Of a DNA stretch of 64,000 nucleotides, positions 51,707 to 61,986 are shown in pieces (positions within the stretch are counted from its first letter, which is position 1; each line of letters opens with the position of its first letter). A program made the position numbers and the translations under genes. Below the pieces are notes generated by a model. The model made no database searches and was not told the origin of the DNA. It saw nothing but the letters and a program-made list of their open reading frames with translations. The DNA comes from an uncultured Bizionia sp. (GTDB lineage Bacteria; Bacteroidota; Bacteroidia; Flavobacteriales; Flavobacteriaceae): the NCBI GenBank assembly GCA_947496215.1, contig CANMCF010000004.1, positions 124,001-188,000 of the forward strand. Reading direction: 5' to 3'.

Positions 51707-52165
51707 TTATATTACTTTTTTAATTACAAACTCCTGATCTCTAAATCTCACAACATCTCCAACAGTCTTGGATACCAACAATCGTCCAATGGGAGTATTG
51801 GCGGAAATGGCATAGAACGAGTCCTTTTCATGTGTTATGAGACCTGCACTTATGGCGATATAGTAATTGGATTTAGATGTGTAGACAATGCTTCCCAAAC
51901 CAACGATGGTTCCGGTTTTGGAAACATTCACCTTGGATAGCAATTCTCCGGTCTTTTGAACTTCAGCCAATTGGTTTCCTGCTTTTTCACGTTCCAATTG
52001 CAGCATGGCACGACCAGTTTCATGTTTGTCACCAGCACTGCTTTTGGTTTCGGATAGCAAGGATTCCTGTATTTCGGACATTGTATTTTGAACTGTTCGC
52101 AAGCGATCATCCAAAAATGCCAAGCATTGCTTGTATAGGTTTCCTTTTATCGAGGTGGTTTCCAT
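51707..52165 (-). CDS. GreA/GreB C-terminal-domain protein
   Basis: A 152-residue protein with an N-terminal coiled-coil (residues ~5-75) and a C-terminal FKBP-like Gre domain (LGSIVYTSKSNYYIAISAG, FYAISANTPIGRLLVSKTVGD, FVIKKV). This fits transcript-cleavage-factor relatives that bind RNA polymerase's secondary channel, common in Bacteroidota; many are misnamed 3-oxoacyl-ACP synthase. Start ATG 52165 overlaps the stop of mtgA by one base (TAATG). Confidence 0.75.
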   Translation of the reverse strand: METTSIKGNLYKQCLAFLDDRLRTVQNTMSEIQESLLSETKSSAGDKHETGRAMLQLEREKAGNQLAEVQKTGELLSKVNVSKTGTIVGLGSIVYTSKSNYYIAISAGLITHEKDSFYAISANTPIGRLLVSKTVGDVVRFRDQEFVIKKVI

Positions 52166-52845
52166 TATTTTGTTTTGAAGGTTAATGTTCCAAAATACTC
52201 CATTTGTTTCATAATCCACTGTTTTCTGCCTTGGATGTATGGTGTGACTGGATTGGCTTTGTATCTTCTTGGCCTAGGCAAGATGGAAGCAATTGCAGAA
52301 GCTTCGTATTTTGAAAGTTTTGAGGCAGGTTTTTTAAACCAATGTTGAGCAGCAGCTTCTGCTCCAAAAACACCGTTACCCATTTCTATGCTGTTGAGGT
52401 AGACTTCCAGAATACGTTCTTTTGACCATGTCAATTCAATCAAAAAAGTGAAATAGGTTTCCAACCCTTTTCTAAGCCAACTGCGTTCTGGCCATAAAAA
52501 TACGTTTTTGGCGGTTTGCTGACTTATGGTACTTGCTCCTTTAATTCGTTTTCCTTTCTTATTATGTAAATAAGCCTTTTCAATGGCTTTTAAATCGAAT
52601 CCATTGTGATTTAGGAAGTTTTGATCTTCACTACAGATAACAGCAAGTTGCAACTGTTTGGAAATGGATTCTATGGGAACCCATTCGTGTTTTTGCCTTG
52701 CCTTTGGATTGGTGTTTTCAATGCTTTGCAACACCATCAACGGTGTTGTTGGGACCGGTACCCATTTGAAGATCAAGACGATTGCAAATGAAAGTACAAC
52801 CAGCCAAAGAAAAAATTTGACAAAAAATCGAAATATTTTTTTCAT
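52165..52845 (-). CDS. mtgA: Monofunctional biosynthetic peptidoglycan transglycosylase
   Basis: GT51 enzyme polymerising lipid II into glycan strands at the inner membrane. N-terminal membrane helix (FVKFFLWLVVLSFAIVLIF), catalytic Glu in VICSEDQNFLNHNGFD near residue 73, then KGASTISQQTAKNVFLW, KERILEVYLNSIEMGNGVFG with the second Glu, and YEASAIASILPRP. 226 residues, normal. Its ATG overlaps the upstream oxidoreductase stop (TAATG). Confidence 0.93.
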   Translation of the reverse strand: MKKIFRFFVKFFLWLVVLSFAIVLIFKWVPVPTTPLMVLQSIENTNPKARQKHEWVPIESISKQLQLAVICSEDQNFLNHNGFDLKAIEKAYLHNKKGKRIKGASTISQQTAKNVFLWPERSWLRKGLETYFTFLIELTWSKERILEVYLNSIEMGNGVFGAEAAAQHWFKKPASKLSKYEASAIASILPRPRRYKANPVTPYIQGRKQWIMKQMEYFGTLTFKTK

Positions 52846-53957
52846 TATGCCAAGTCCGCTAACTCCTTTCCTACCAAACTTCCTATGGCAACACCCATTC
52901 CTCCTAGGCGCACACCACAAAACACATTGTTGGAGATTTGTTTTACTATGGCCTTCTTTTGACTGCCCACACCCATTATTCCACTCCAACGGTGTTCTAT
53001 CTCAAAAGGGATATTGGGTAAAATGGTTTGTCTTAAAAGGGATTCCAACTTATTTTGAATAAGTGGTGTTTGTATCAATTCAGTAGTTTCTTCCCCTTCA
53101 AAATCCAAATTTCTACCACCTCCAAATAATATTCTATCATCGATGTTCCTAAAATAATAATAACCTTCATCCAAGTGGAATGTACCTTTTATATGCAAAT
53201 CCTTTATTGGTTTTGTAATTAGAACTTGGGCCCTTGCTGGTTTCACTGTTTCATTTAATAATTGAGAAGCAAAACCATTGGTGGCAACCAAAAGCTTGGA
53301 AGTTGACATTTCGAAAGCATTGGTTTTTAGCTTGATCGAGTAGTTGTTTTCGGAATAGCCTTGGACTTCAATGTTATTCAAGATCTTGATACCTTTGGAT
53401 TGTACTTTTGAAAGTAAGGCTTCCATCATTTTTCCCGTGTCTATCTGCCCTTCGAATTTATTGTAACTATAATGGTTTTCGATGTTTTCGAAATTGAATG
53501 CGTTCTCCTTCAAACTGAAGATAGGTTCATTGAATACAGGCTGCAATAGTTTATTGATGTCATCCTTTCGAGATATGCAATATTCATAAAAATCATTACC
53601 ACTCTTTGAAAACAACTCGTAGCCTCCCAATTCTTTGTAACCAATGGTTTTGTCTCCTAGGACATGCCTTAACAGTTGTAAACCTTCCACTCTTTTCATA
53701 ACTAAGTCCAACACTTCGCTTTCACTATGGTCATTGAGGTCTCCTATAATTTCACTCAAGCTGCCAAAGCAAGCGAATCCTGCATTTTTCGTGCTTGCTC
53801 CCTGTGGCAAAAAACCCTTTTCCAAAATTAGGATGTTGGCTTTTGGAAAACGTGCTTTAAGTTGCAAAGCGCAATTAAGCCCTACAATTCCGCTACCAAC
53901 TATGGTGTAATCTACATTCGTTAGCCAATTTTTTATTTCCCAATAGGATAAATTCAT
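52845..53957 (-). CDS. FAD-dependent oxidoreductase (DAO family)
   Basis: A 370-residue glycine-oxidase/D-amino-acid-oxidase-like flavoprotein. The dinucleotide fold DYTIVGSGIVGLNCALQLK lies near residue 16, followed by GASTKNAGFACFGSLSEI, and the C-terminal WSGIMGVGSQKKAIVKQIS and CGVRLGGMGVAIG regions. Start chosen at MNLSYWEIKNW; the frame is open 30 codons upstream. Substrate unknown. First gene of the unit with mtgA and the Gre-like gene. Confidence 0.82.
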   Translation of the reverse strand: MNLSYWEIKNWLTNVDYTIVGSGIVGLNCALQLKARFPKANILILEKGFLPQGASTKNAGFACFGSLSEIIGDLNDHSESEVLDLVMKRVEGLQLLRHVLGDKTIGYKELGGYELFSKSGNDFYEYCISRKDDINKLLQPVFNEPIFSLKENAFNFENIENHYSYNKFEGQIDTGKMMEALLSKVQSKGIKILNNIEVQGYSENNYSIKLKTNAFEMSTSKLLVATNGFASQLLNETVKPARAQVLITKPIKDLHIKGTFHLDEGYYYFRNIDDRILFGGGRNLDFEGEETTELIQTPLIQNKLESLLRQTILPNIPFEIEHRWSGIMGVGSQKKAIVKQISNNVFCGVRLGGMGVAIGSLVGKELADLA

Positions 53958-54109
53958 ATGATGCGGTTTGTATGTCGTGTTAAGGATGGAGCAATTGTGG
54001 GAGCTCTTTTTTACCAATCGTAGACAATCTCGATTAGACAAATGCAAAATAGCAAAAAAAGCGACTTGCGATAGCCTGGCTTTTACTTTTTTGTAAAAGC
54101 AACACCAAA

Positions 54110-54138
54110 AAAAACTCCGAAAGCAATTTCGGAGTTTT
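54110..54138 (-). terminator. Terminator after the pappalysin-like protease gene
   Basis: AAAACTCCGAAA / TTTCGGAGTTTT inverted repeat; on the minus strand it is followed by a T-rich run. Confidence 0.85.
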
Positions 54139-54162
54139 GAGTGTTATGAGAAAATGTTGATG

Positions 54163-56991
54163 TTACTCAACAATGATCTTTCTGGTTATGGCTTTGGAAC
54201 CGTCACTTATGTTAAGTAAATACATTCCAGATTGTACCTCTCCAAGATTGATGCTTTGGGAGAAATCTCCTGAATCATCATAAGAATTGTTCAATACGGA
54301 ACGACCTCTGATGTCGAACACCTTGAGAGTTACATTTCCAGATGCTCCATTGAACTTCACTGTGAATTCCCCATTGTTAGGGTTTGGATAGATGGAAAGG
54401 TTGTTTTCGAAACTGAAGTCATTTGCAGACAACAACGCCTGTTGAACTCCAAAATAGAAAGTCCCATCTATATCAGTCGTAAAAGAGGCAGATAATTTAA
54501 GGTGTGTCCCAAACGATGTAATCGTTATGGCAGTAGTCTCATCGGTAGTTCCATCTTTTTTAACATACAGGGCAGATCTATTGTTTCCTGTAACAGTTTC
54601 CCATCCAGCTATTTCAGCTTCGGTGAAATAGAAGCTTACAGTAGCATTGTCCGATCCACTTACATTGGCAGTGGCAACATCAAAAGTCTTGGCTGTTACG
54701 TAGTTTGTAACGTTGGCATCTTGGTATATGACTGCGTCTGCTCCAGCTGTTGCTGTATCTCTTGAAACTTCTACGGTGGTACAACCATAATCGAAACCTC
54801 CAGTATTGTCCACATCTATCATTATATCGCCTGAATTGGAATCTGCAAAGAAGGTGGTCCCAGTTCCATTTAGGTTGATGTTGTCCGCTGTAGCCGTATT
54901 GATTGCAGTTTGTACATTGGTAGGAACGATAGAGGTAACCTTAAGATCGTCAACAGATATGAAATCTTGATTTGTCACATCCCAGTGTCTAAGTGCCACA
55001 TATACTTGAGCTTCTCCTGCAAAGGCAGAAATGTCGAATGTGTGTGGAGTAGGAGCTCCTGTATTTCCAGCATCACCCAAGGTTTCGGTTAGTGAAGTTG
55101 CCGAATTGACTAGGGTTGCAATGTTATTTGAAGTACCTATGTATATACTGTACTTTTCCTCATCCCATTCAAATGCAGGCACCTGAGTTATCCAACTCAA
55201 AGTTACGGTCCCGCTGGCAGAAGACAAATCGAATGCTGGTGATACAGCCCAGTTGTCTGGAGTTAAGGCACTACCACTCCATGATCTGGAAATCAAAGAA
55301 TACAACGGTGTCGTCGGTACTCCATTGTTGTTGATTACTGTTTGGTCTCCCCAATTGTTTCCATCTCCGTCACTATCTGTAAATGTCCAATCTGAATAGT
55401 CTTGATCATCAAAGTCATCACTGAAATAAGTTACGGTATTTGTCGTTCCAACAGCTTCATCATCGTTAATGACGTTTACATTGTAATCGTTGGTAGCAGC
55501 AACTGCATTTCCTGTAGTATTAATGTCTAGTCCAAGAACGATGGTTTCGTCAGCTTCAACAAGTCCGTCATTGTGGATTCTTAAAGTGATGGCATTACTT
55601 GGGGCTGTAGCACCTTGTGCTATGGTTGCAGAATTGTTTAAAAACTCAAAGTCCACGTTTTCCGTAGCCGTTCCTGTATTGGTCAAAGAAACCGTTGTGT
55701 TGGCAGAAGAACCTACGGCAATGGCCAAGTCGATAACAACGTCTGTGTAGTTACAATCGCTTCCTTCATTGATGTCTGTTGGCAACGTAGAAGCAATGTA
55801 GATAGTAGGTGCGATGCTACAAGCTGTGGATGAAAGCAATTCTATGCGTCTTGGAGATGCTCCCATAATGGCTTGAATACGATCTTTTTGATCTTGGGTG
55901 AATGTGTCCATACAAGAATCGTTGCTATAATCCATATAGTTTTGTACCTGGTCATTGCCAGCAGATCCAGTACAAGAATCTACAACGTTACAGTTGTAGT
56001 TTGCGTTTGCTGCATTTGGAGTGTCTGCACAAAAATCGTCGAAAGAACAATCTCCATCTCCCCAAACGTGTCTAAGTCCAACCCAGTGCCCAACTTCATG
56101 TGTCATTGTACGACCTAAGTTGTAAGTTCCATGCATAATGAAAGACCCATCATCTTCGGCAATTGTTCCCATGACATTGTAACCTGCTACCACACCATCT
56201 GTGTTCGCTGCTCCTCCAGATGCATTTAGGCCACCTAGATTTGGTGTGTTGTCAGGGAATTGTGCATAACCTAGCAAGCCATTCAGCCCTCCTGCATTCA
56301 AAGCATTTCCTCCAGGTCTGATGGTCCACATGTTCAAATATTGAGTAGGATCCCATTGTGTAGCGGCCTTCATTGCCTGTACATCGTTTCTTGTTTCCCA
56401 ATCCGCACCATCGGTATCGGCAACATTGTTGCTATAAGGCGTGATGTTATGTCTTACTATTCCATTGGTAGAAGCTCCATTGGGATCCACTTCTGCCATG
56501 CAAAAGTTGATTTCAACATCTACTGCCAAACCAGTGGTATTACTACCTCCTGGTGATCCTGCCATTCTTCTGAAATCCTCATTCATTACTTGGATTTGAG
56601 ATAAGGCTTGGGCATCGGATATGTTCTCTCCTGTACCTATGGCATCTCCATTATGTACTATGTGTATTACTACAGGGATGTTGTAGATGGCTCTATTTGA
56701 GCGACCTGCCAATCTATCAGCTTTGATTTGCGCGATTTTTGGAGCTAACCATTCTTCAAATTCTTGAGAATTGGCCCTTGTCGGGAATTCTTTGTTAAGG
56801 GCAAGTTCGTTTTCATCCGTCAAACAACGTGCAAATCCAGTTTTGTTGATGGATTCAATTGTTTCATCGGTAAGTTCAAAGCCATTTTGTGTTGTTAAAC
56901 TTGTTCTTTGATCTTGTTCTGTTTGTTGCGCTTGTATGCTAAAGGTAAAAGCAGCTGCAACAAATGAAACTACGAGAGTAATTTTTTTCAT
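54163..56991 (-). CDS. Pappalysin-like secreted zinc metalloprotease with T9SS tail
   Basis: A 942-residue protein with Sec signal peptide (VSFVAAAFTFSIQAQ) and a propeptide. The metzincin motif is TMTHEVGHWVGLRHVWGD near residue 300, with HExxHxxGxxH intact, followed by NYMDYSNDSCMDTFTQ containing the Met-turn. Calx-beta-like (NTGTATENVDFEFLNN) and adhesion modules follow. The C-terminal ~75 residues are a type A T9SS sorting domain (SIYPNPNNGEFTVKF ... GMYLLNISDG). Exported across the outer membrane and surface-attached or released. Confidence 0.92.
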   Translation of the reverse strand: MKKITLVVSFVAAAFTFSIQAQQTEQDQRTSLTTQNGFELTDETIESINKTGFARCLTDENELALNKEFPTRANSQEFEEWLAPKIAQIKADRLAGRSNRAIYNIPVVIHIVHNGDAIGTGENISDAQALSQIQVMNEDFRRMAGSPGGSNTTGLAVDVEINFCMAEVDPNGASTNGIVRHNITPYSNNVADTDGADWETRNDVQAMKAATQWDPTQYLNMWTIRPGGNALNAGGLNGLLGYAQFPDNTPNLGGLNASGGAANTDGVVAGYNVMGTIAEDDGSFIMHGTYNLGRTMTHEVGHWVGLRHVWGDGDCSFDDFCADTPNAANANYNCNVVDSCTGSAGNDQVQNYMDYSNDSCMDTFTQDQKDRIQAIMGASPRRIELLSSTACSIAPTIYIASTLPTDINEGSDCNYTDVVIDLAIAVGSSANTTVSLTNTGTATENVDFEFLNNSATIAQGATAPSNAITLRIHNDGLVEADETIVLGLDINTTGNAVAATNDYNVNVINDDEAVGTTNTVTYFSDDFDDQDYSDWTFTDSDGDGNNWGDQTVINNNGVPTTPLYSLISRSWSGSALTPDNWAVSPAFDLSSASGTVTLSWITQVPAFEWDEEKYSIYIGTSNNIATLVNSATSLTETLGDAGNTGAPTPHTFDISAFAGEAQVYVALRHWDVTNQDFISVDDLKVTSIVPTNVQTAINTATADNINLNGTGTTFFADSNSGDIMIDVDNTGGFDYGCTTVEVSRDTATAGADAVIYQDANVTNYVTAKTFDVATANVSGSDNATVSFYFTEAEIAGWETVTGNNRSALYVKKDGTTDETTAITITSFGTHLKLSASFTTDIDGTFYFGVQQALLSANDFSFENNLSIYPNPNNGEFTVKFNGASGNVTLKVFDIRGRSVLNNSYDDSGDFSQSINLGEVQSGMYLLNISDGSKAITRKIIVE

Positions 56992-57422
56992 TGTTAATAA
57001 TTTAAGGGTTCAAAATTTTTGCGAGCGAATGTAACAATTGTTTTTTATCAATAATGTTAAAACAGTACAGTTTTTTTGAAAAATTGAAAAAAAATGATGC
57101 GGTTGTGTTTAAAATTCGTATTTTATAGTACGTTTATGACATTTTCAAGATAGGTATGTCATATTCGACGCAAGCAAAACTCCATAGGTAGAGGTTATAC
57201 GGTATTTTGCTCAATAGTCGAACATCTTTTACTTTCAAAAGAGACCTGTTTGAGTAATTCTCTATGGGGAATTGTACAGATACATACTACGGAAATATTG
57301 AAATCCATAGAAAACCTAGTTGGAAACGTAACATTCTAGAGTTTGTATTTGCTTTTTTTGATATGAAAAACTCCGAATAGCTTCGGAGTTTTAAGTGCAA
57401 ATAGTAATTAAGGGGCGGTTGT
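56992..57422. other. Intergenic region between the two metalloprotease genes
   Basis: About 430 bases with no open frame of note. It contains the 5' region of the pappalysin-like gene on one side and the terminator of the reprolysin-like gene at 57366. No RNA gene seen. Confidence 0.5.
57366..57393 (-). terminator. Terminator after the reprolysin-like protease gene
   Basis: AAAACTCCGAA / TTCGGAGTTTT inverted repeat; reads into T residues on the minus strand. Nearly the same stem as the terminator at 54110. Confidence 0.85.
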
Positions 57423-60167
57423 CTATTCTACTATGACTTTCTTGGTAATTGTTTTCAAACCATTTCTCACATTAATCAAATACATTCCTGACTTTACATT
57501 TCCCAAATTGATGATTTGATTGAAATTGCCAGTGCTATCATAGGCTTTGTTCAATATGGAACGTCCCCTGATATCAAATACTTGTAAATCTACATTGCCA
57601 GAAGCACCGTTGAATTTCACGGTAAACTCTCCATTGTTGGGATTTGGATATATGGAGAATGTAGCTTCTAAATCAGGGTGCTCAGTGTTTAAGGGAATTA
57701 CGGTAGTTGTACATATGTCTATGGACCAGCCATTCAATGTTCCTGTATCTCCATTGTAGAAATCAACCAATGCCAATTGCCAATTGCCTTCTTGTGCCAC
57801 ACCATTGAAAATGGACAATGGGTTGGCGGGAGCATAAGTTCCAGCTGTCGGTTGAGCACAAACTATTTCGGCTTCTCCATCTTGGAATGTCACGTTTATG
57901 TCATCACGATCTGCATCGTTGCAATTTCTATTCCATATAGTTGAAAACTGAGCATCGTTGGGATCTTGCAATTGAATGAGTAAATCCCCAACATAAGTAT
58001 GGGAAACATCGATTGTTACTCTAACTTCCTGAACATTTCCGATATCTCCTACGTTGATGTCTGAGAAAACAGCAGGCCCCTGTGTATTTGCCCCAGTTCC
58101 ATCTGGTATTGCCAAGTTTAAATTTGTGGCAGAAGCATAGGTCGTACATGAAGTAGTGACATTTGCGTTTATTCTGAATTCTTCGGAATTTACATTGAAA
58201 AAGATGTTTCCTGCTCCTTCTACCATGATTCTACAGAAACCCGATACTATATTGGAAGGAACAGTATAACTAAAGGACCCATTGTTTGGAACGCCTGATG
58301 CTATAACCGTATCAAAGGAAACCCCTCCATTTGTAGATAGCAATATGTTAACATTAGCCGTATTGACGCCATTTCCGTTAGTGCCAGCTACATCCCAGGT
58401 TATCGTTTCTACAGATCCAGATAACCAAGTGATTCCCGTGGTATTTTGAGAAGTTACTCTAAAAGGTCCAGCTGAAGCAGTAGTAATAGCTTTCATATTG
58501 TCTACAGCAGTGTGCCCTCCATTTGGATCATTATCTCTAACTGTTAATCTGAATTTTAGATTCCTTGAGGTAGATGCTAATTTTTCCCATGTCGTAGAAA
58601 CACCTCCATCTATGAGAATGTCTTCTAATCTAGGAATGTACCTTGTCGGGTTTGTACTGCCTTCAAAAGATCTTACCATAGGCCCAGTTGCATTATTTTC
58701 AGCAGGTAATCCAGATGGTCCTAAATCGTATTGTTCCCATGTATATGTATGTGAGGAAGTTCCATCTGCATCCGTAGAAGATCCTGTTAGCTTATAAGGT
58801 GTAGAGATGGGAATAGTATAATTACTTCCAGCATTTGCTGTTGGGACGTTGTTACCTGTCGCTGTTTGATCGGCACAAGTACTATTTCCTATGACATTGC
58901 TCCATATCATTTGCAAGCTCTTTTGATGGAAGTAAGGATCACTATTGGATTGCACATTGTCACTACCGCATATACCAGCGTAAGCCATAATGGTAGTTCC
59001 ACTTCCGACTTCGTATGCGTTTGTAGGCTCTCTGTTCCCTCCTGCACAGTTTCCTTGGTTGCCATTAAAAGTATGTGGAGCACCAAATTGATGACCTAAT
59101 TCATGAGCAACAAAATCAATGTCATAGGAATCTCCTACTGGAGAAGGTCCTCCTGTGATTCCTCTTGCTTTTGTTGAATTGTTGCAAGGAGAGTTAAGTG
59201 TTGCCAGTCCACCACCACCTGTACTAAAGGTATGCCCTACATCGTAATTGGAATTTCCAATGACATTGTCTATTACTGTTTGACTTTGGTTAATTAACGT
59301 TGAAGCATTGTTATTGTTGAAGTTGTCAGAATTGATGAAAACTATGCTATCATTGTTTCCTACCAATGTCATTGTAATGGAGAAATCCCTTTCGTATACA
59401 AAGTTGTTACGTGTCATTGTTACAACGATTGCAGCCATGACAGCGTTTTTTTTATCTGCGACTGTATCTCCTGAGGTCAACCCAGCTGCTTGCCAATGAA
59501 ATTGGGAATATTCTATTGTTGTTGCAATTGCTGTTCTAAAATCGCGCATCATACCATCTCCAGTGTCTCTTGATTGATAGCTGTTACCTAATGTTTCTTC
59601 TTCATTGAAATCAGTGTCAAGTACATGGCATTTCCAAGGTTGAGCTAAAGCAGGCAAATCACGTTTAGAGTATATGATGTAATTATTGTCACTTTTGGTG
59701 TAGGGGTCTATGAATTGAGCTCCTTTGGAAGGACTTAAAAACATGGCATGTAGTCCTTGTGGGGTAACGGAGAATCGTATTAGGTTTTCAGGATTATCTA
59801 TGCTTTTACCTGAATATGAACGAATATTAGAGTATTTCAATTGTAATTTTGGAGCCATTATAGAAGCTTCATATACTTCAAAAGCTTCAAAAGAACCATC
59901 AGCTGTGGGAAAATTTAAGATAACGTTGGAATTTTGATTCGTTTTCCTATCTGGGGCATTTTGTAATAGTTCTTTTAATCCATTAATGTTCAATTGATAG
60001 TACTTCGCTTTTTTAGGCTGTGTTTTTCTAAAAACTTGATCTTTTTTAGATAATTGATTTTGTGATGCCTTAGTCCACAGTTTTTTTTTGTTTTGAGCAT
60101 AGCCAAATGCAGAGAACAATAAGAAAGTCATAGAGATTAAAATTAATCTCTGGTAAAAATGTTTCAT
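57423..60167 (-). CDS. Reprolysin-like secreted metalloprotease with P-domain and T9SS tail
   Basis: A 914-residue protein: signal peptide (ILISMTFLLFSAFGYAQ) and an inhibitory prodomain to ~residue 200. The M12-type catalytic domain has VAHELGHQFGAPHTFNG near residue 355 and TIMAYAGICG as Met-turn. Fibronectin-like modules follow, then a proprotein-convertase P-domain (near residues 715-830, VTIDVSHTYVGDLLIQLQDP), and a C-terminal T9SS sorting domain almost identical to that of the preceding protease. Exported protease for protein degradation or predation. Confidence 0.92.
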   Translation of the reverse strand: MKHFYQRLILISMTFLLFSAFGYAQNKKKLWTKASQNQLSKKDQVFRKTQPKKAKYYQLNINGLKELLQNAPDRKTNQNSNVILNFPTADGSFEAFEVYEASIMAPKLQLKYSNIRSYSGKSIDNPENLIRFSVTPQGLHAMFLSPSKGAQFIDPYTKSDNNYIIYSKRDLPALAQPWKCHVLDTDFNEEETLGNSYQSRDTGDGMMRDFRTAIATTIEYSQFHWQAAGLTSGDTVADKKNAVMAAIVVTMTRNNFVYERDFSITMTLVGNNDSIVFINSDNFNNNNASTLINQSQTVIDNVIGNSNYDVGHTFSTGGGGLATLNSPCNNSTKARGITGGPSPVGDSYDIDFVAHELGHQFGAPHTFNGNQGNCAGGNREPTNAYEVGSGTTIMAYAGICGSDNVQSNSDPYFHQKSLQMIWSNVIGNSTCADQTATGNNVPTANAGSNYTIPISTPYKLTGSSTDADGTSSHTYTWEQYDLGPSGLPAENNATGPMVRSFEGSTNPTRYIPRLEDILIDGGVSTTWEKLASTSRNLKFRLTVRDNDPNGGHTAVDNMKAITTASAGPFRVTSQNTTGITWLSGSVETITWDVAGTNGNGVNTANVNILLSTNGGVSFDTVIASGVPNNGSFSYTVPSNIVSGFCRIMVEGAGNIFFNVNSEEFRINANVTTSCTTYASATNLNLAIPDGTGANTQGPAVFSDINVGDIGNVQEVRVTIDVSHTYVGDLLIQLQDPNDAQFSTIWNRNCNDADRDDINVTFQDGEAEIVCAQPTAGTYAPANPLSIFNGVAQEGNWQLALVDFYNGDTGTLNGWSIDICTTTVIPLNTEHPDLEATFSIYPNPNNGEFTVKFNGASGNVDLQVFDIRGRSILNKAYDSTGNFNQIINLGNVKSGMYLINVRNGLKTITKKVIVE

Positions 60168-60276
60168 AATGAATTACTTTTAGTTTTTATGTGGAATAAA
60201 AATACTTTTCAAATGAATGAGTGCCAAAAAGTTGTGGTAAAAGGTGTATGTTTGTGATGTGAAAATATTATGTGAT

Positions 60277-60798
60277 ATGAAAATACTCCCTCATGCCTCT
60301 TTTTTAGTTATTGTATTGTTGTTTTCTTGCAATTCTCAAAAAAATGCGAGTCAAGAAAACAATTTAAAGAATGAGTTGAAATGTCCAAAGGATGGGGTGT
60401 GCACTTTTGAAGTGCTTAAGAACAAGACTTTTTTGATTAAAAGCAAGTTTGGAGATACGTATCCTGAGTTTTCGGATGGAAACAAAACGATATTGAAATT
60501 TGAATACATTCGTAATTCAATTCCGAATACGGAAGATAGTGGATATAGGGAATTGGTTTATGTTGAAATTGATGCCAATTCAAGTGAATTGGAACTTGAG
60601 GGCAAAGCTCTCAAAATTGCAAAAGTGTCTTTTGGTCGATTGTGTTTTTGTCGAGGACAAACGGGATATTACAATGTTGATCAAGGAAAGTTGTCCATTA
60701 CCAAGAATGAAAATGGGAGTCATACCTTTGAACTGGATTTTAAGGTGAATGAAGTTCCTCAGATCATTATGAGTATAAGAGAAACGTTTAATCTATGA
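60277..60798 (+). CDS. Hypothetical lipoprotein
   Basis: A 173-residue protein with lipobox LVIVLLFSCNSQ; start chosen at MKILPHASF rather than the longer frame from 60244. The mature part is acidic and beta-rich, with CPKDGVCTFEVLKNKTF and GRLCFCRGQTGYY cysteine pairs. No recognised domain. Convergent with the next gene, sharing a two-way terminator. Confidence 0.65.
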   Translation: MKILPHASFLVIVLLFSCNSQKNASQENNLKNELKCPKDGVCTFEVLKNKTFLIKSKFGDTYPEFSDGNKTILKFEYIRNSIPNTEDSGYRELVYVEIDANSSELELEGKALKIAKVSFGRLCFCRGQTGYYNVDQGKLSITKNENGSHTFELDFKVNEVPQIIMSIRETFNL

Positions 60799-60836
60799 AA
60801 AAAGCGAACTCCAATTCATTGGAGTTCGCTTTTTTC
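60797..60836. terminator. Bidirectional terminator
   Basis: AAAAAAGCGAACTCCAA / TTGGAGTTCGCTTTTTT perfect stem with A-run and T-run on both sides, between two convergent genes. Confidence 0.93.
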
Positions 60837-60854
60837 ATTTTATATGGGAAGGAA

Positions 60855-61910
60855 TTATCCTTTTACTTCTTTGATCAAGTAGATGTATACAGGAAAGTGG
60901 TCACTGAATCCATTGGTGAATCCGCCATTGGCAAAACTACGCTTGGGATACCCTTTATATCGTCCTTTCTTGTTTATTATGTAGTTCTTGTTGTAAATGC
61001 CAGCCTTGTAAAACTTGAAAGAATCATAACCTTTGTCAATCAAGGGCTTTGTCACCATGATTTGGTCAAATAAACTCCAACTATCCCTATATGCATTGGA
61101 ACCCAGTCCCTTTTTATAGAAATCGATCATAGGGTTGTAGATTCCTTTTAGTTTTACATCTTTTTTCTTGCGCTTTGCTTTAAGTACGTTCTTTACGCTT
61201 GCGTTGTTGGGATTGTCGTTTAAATCCCCCATTGTAATTACCTTGGCATAGGGATCTATGACTTGCAAAGAGTCTATTATGCGTTTGTTCAATTTGGCAG
61301 CAGCAACACGCTTGGCTCTACTTTTCGCTTCACCACCACGTCTGGAAGGCCAATGGTTTACAATGACATGTATAGTTTCTCCTTCTAATTTACCTGTAAC
61401 TAGAAGCTGATCTCTAGTGTATATTCGTTTGCCAGATTGATCATCGAATATTTTCAATGTATGAGTACTTTTGGAGATGGGTTGAAACAGTTCCTTTTGA
61501 TATAGCAAACCAACATCTATTCCTCTTCTATCTGGAGAATTGAAATGTACAATGCCATAGTCCTTTGCCAAGAGCAAGGAGTCATTTACGACATGCTCCA
61601 AGACATCGATGTTTTCAACTTCGGCCACACCAACAAGTGCTGGTGCGTTTTTTGTGACATCGGTGCCAATATCGGAGATTACCCTAGCCATGTTGTGTAT
61701 TTTCTTTTTGTAAATATCCTCACGATTCGCTTTTATTTCCATCATCGGGCTAGCTTCATCGTTCTTGTCGGGATCATTTACAGTATCAAATAAATTTTCA
61801 AGATTGTAAAAAGCGATAGTATGTACTTTGAACTTTTTTTGGTCTTGGGCATCAACGCTAACGAATGCAGTAATTATAACTGCCGAAAGCCACATTTTTA
61901 AATTCTTCAT
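60855..61910 (-). CDS. Endonuclease/exonuclease/phosphatase family protein, secreted
   Basis: A 351-residue protein with signal peptide (residues 1-21, SAVIITAFVSVDAQ). The EEP fold shows AFYNLENLFDTVND near residue 32, VGVAEVENIDVLE near 96 with the catalytic Glu, VNHWPSRRGGEAKSR near 185, TMGDLNDNPNN near 223 and FSDHFPVYIYL at the end. Likely an extracellular or periplasmic nuclease or phosphodiesterase, perhaps for phosphate or nucleic-acid scavenging. Confidence 0.88.
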   Translation of the reverse strand: MKNLKMWLSAVIITAFVSVDAQDQKKFKVHTIAFYNLENLFDTVNDPDKNDEASPMMEIKANREDIYKKKIHNMARVISDIGTDVTKNAPALVGVAEVENIDVLEHVVNDSLLLAKDYGIVHFNSPDRRGIDVGLLYQKELFQPISKSTHTLKIFDDQSGKRIYTRDQLLVTGKLEGETIHVIVNHWPSRRGGEAKSRAKRVAAAKLNKRIIDSLQVIDPYAKVITMGDLNDNPNNASVKNVLKAKRKKKDVKLKGIYNPMIDFYKKGLGSNAYRDSWSLFDQIMVTKPLIDKGYDSFKFYKAGIYNKNYIINKKGRYKGYPKRSFANGGFTNGFSDHFPVYIYLIKEVKG

Positions 61911-61986
61911 TGGTAATAAATGTTATGTAATTGTTATGCAAGCATACAAAACTCACGCCAAAAGTAAATATTTCTAAGAAATAATG

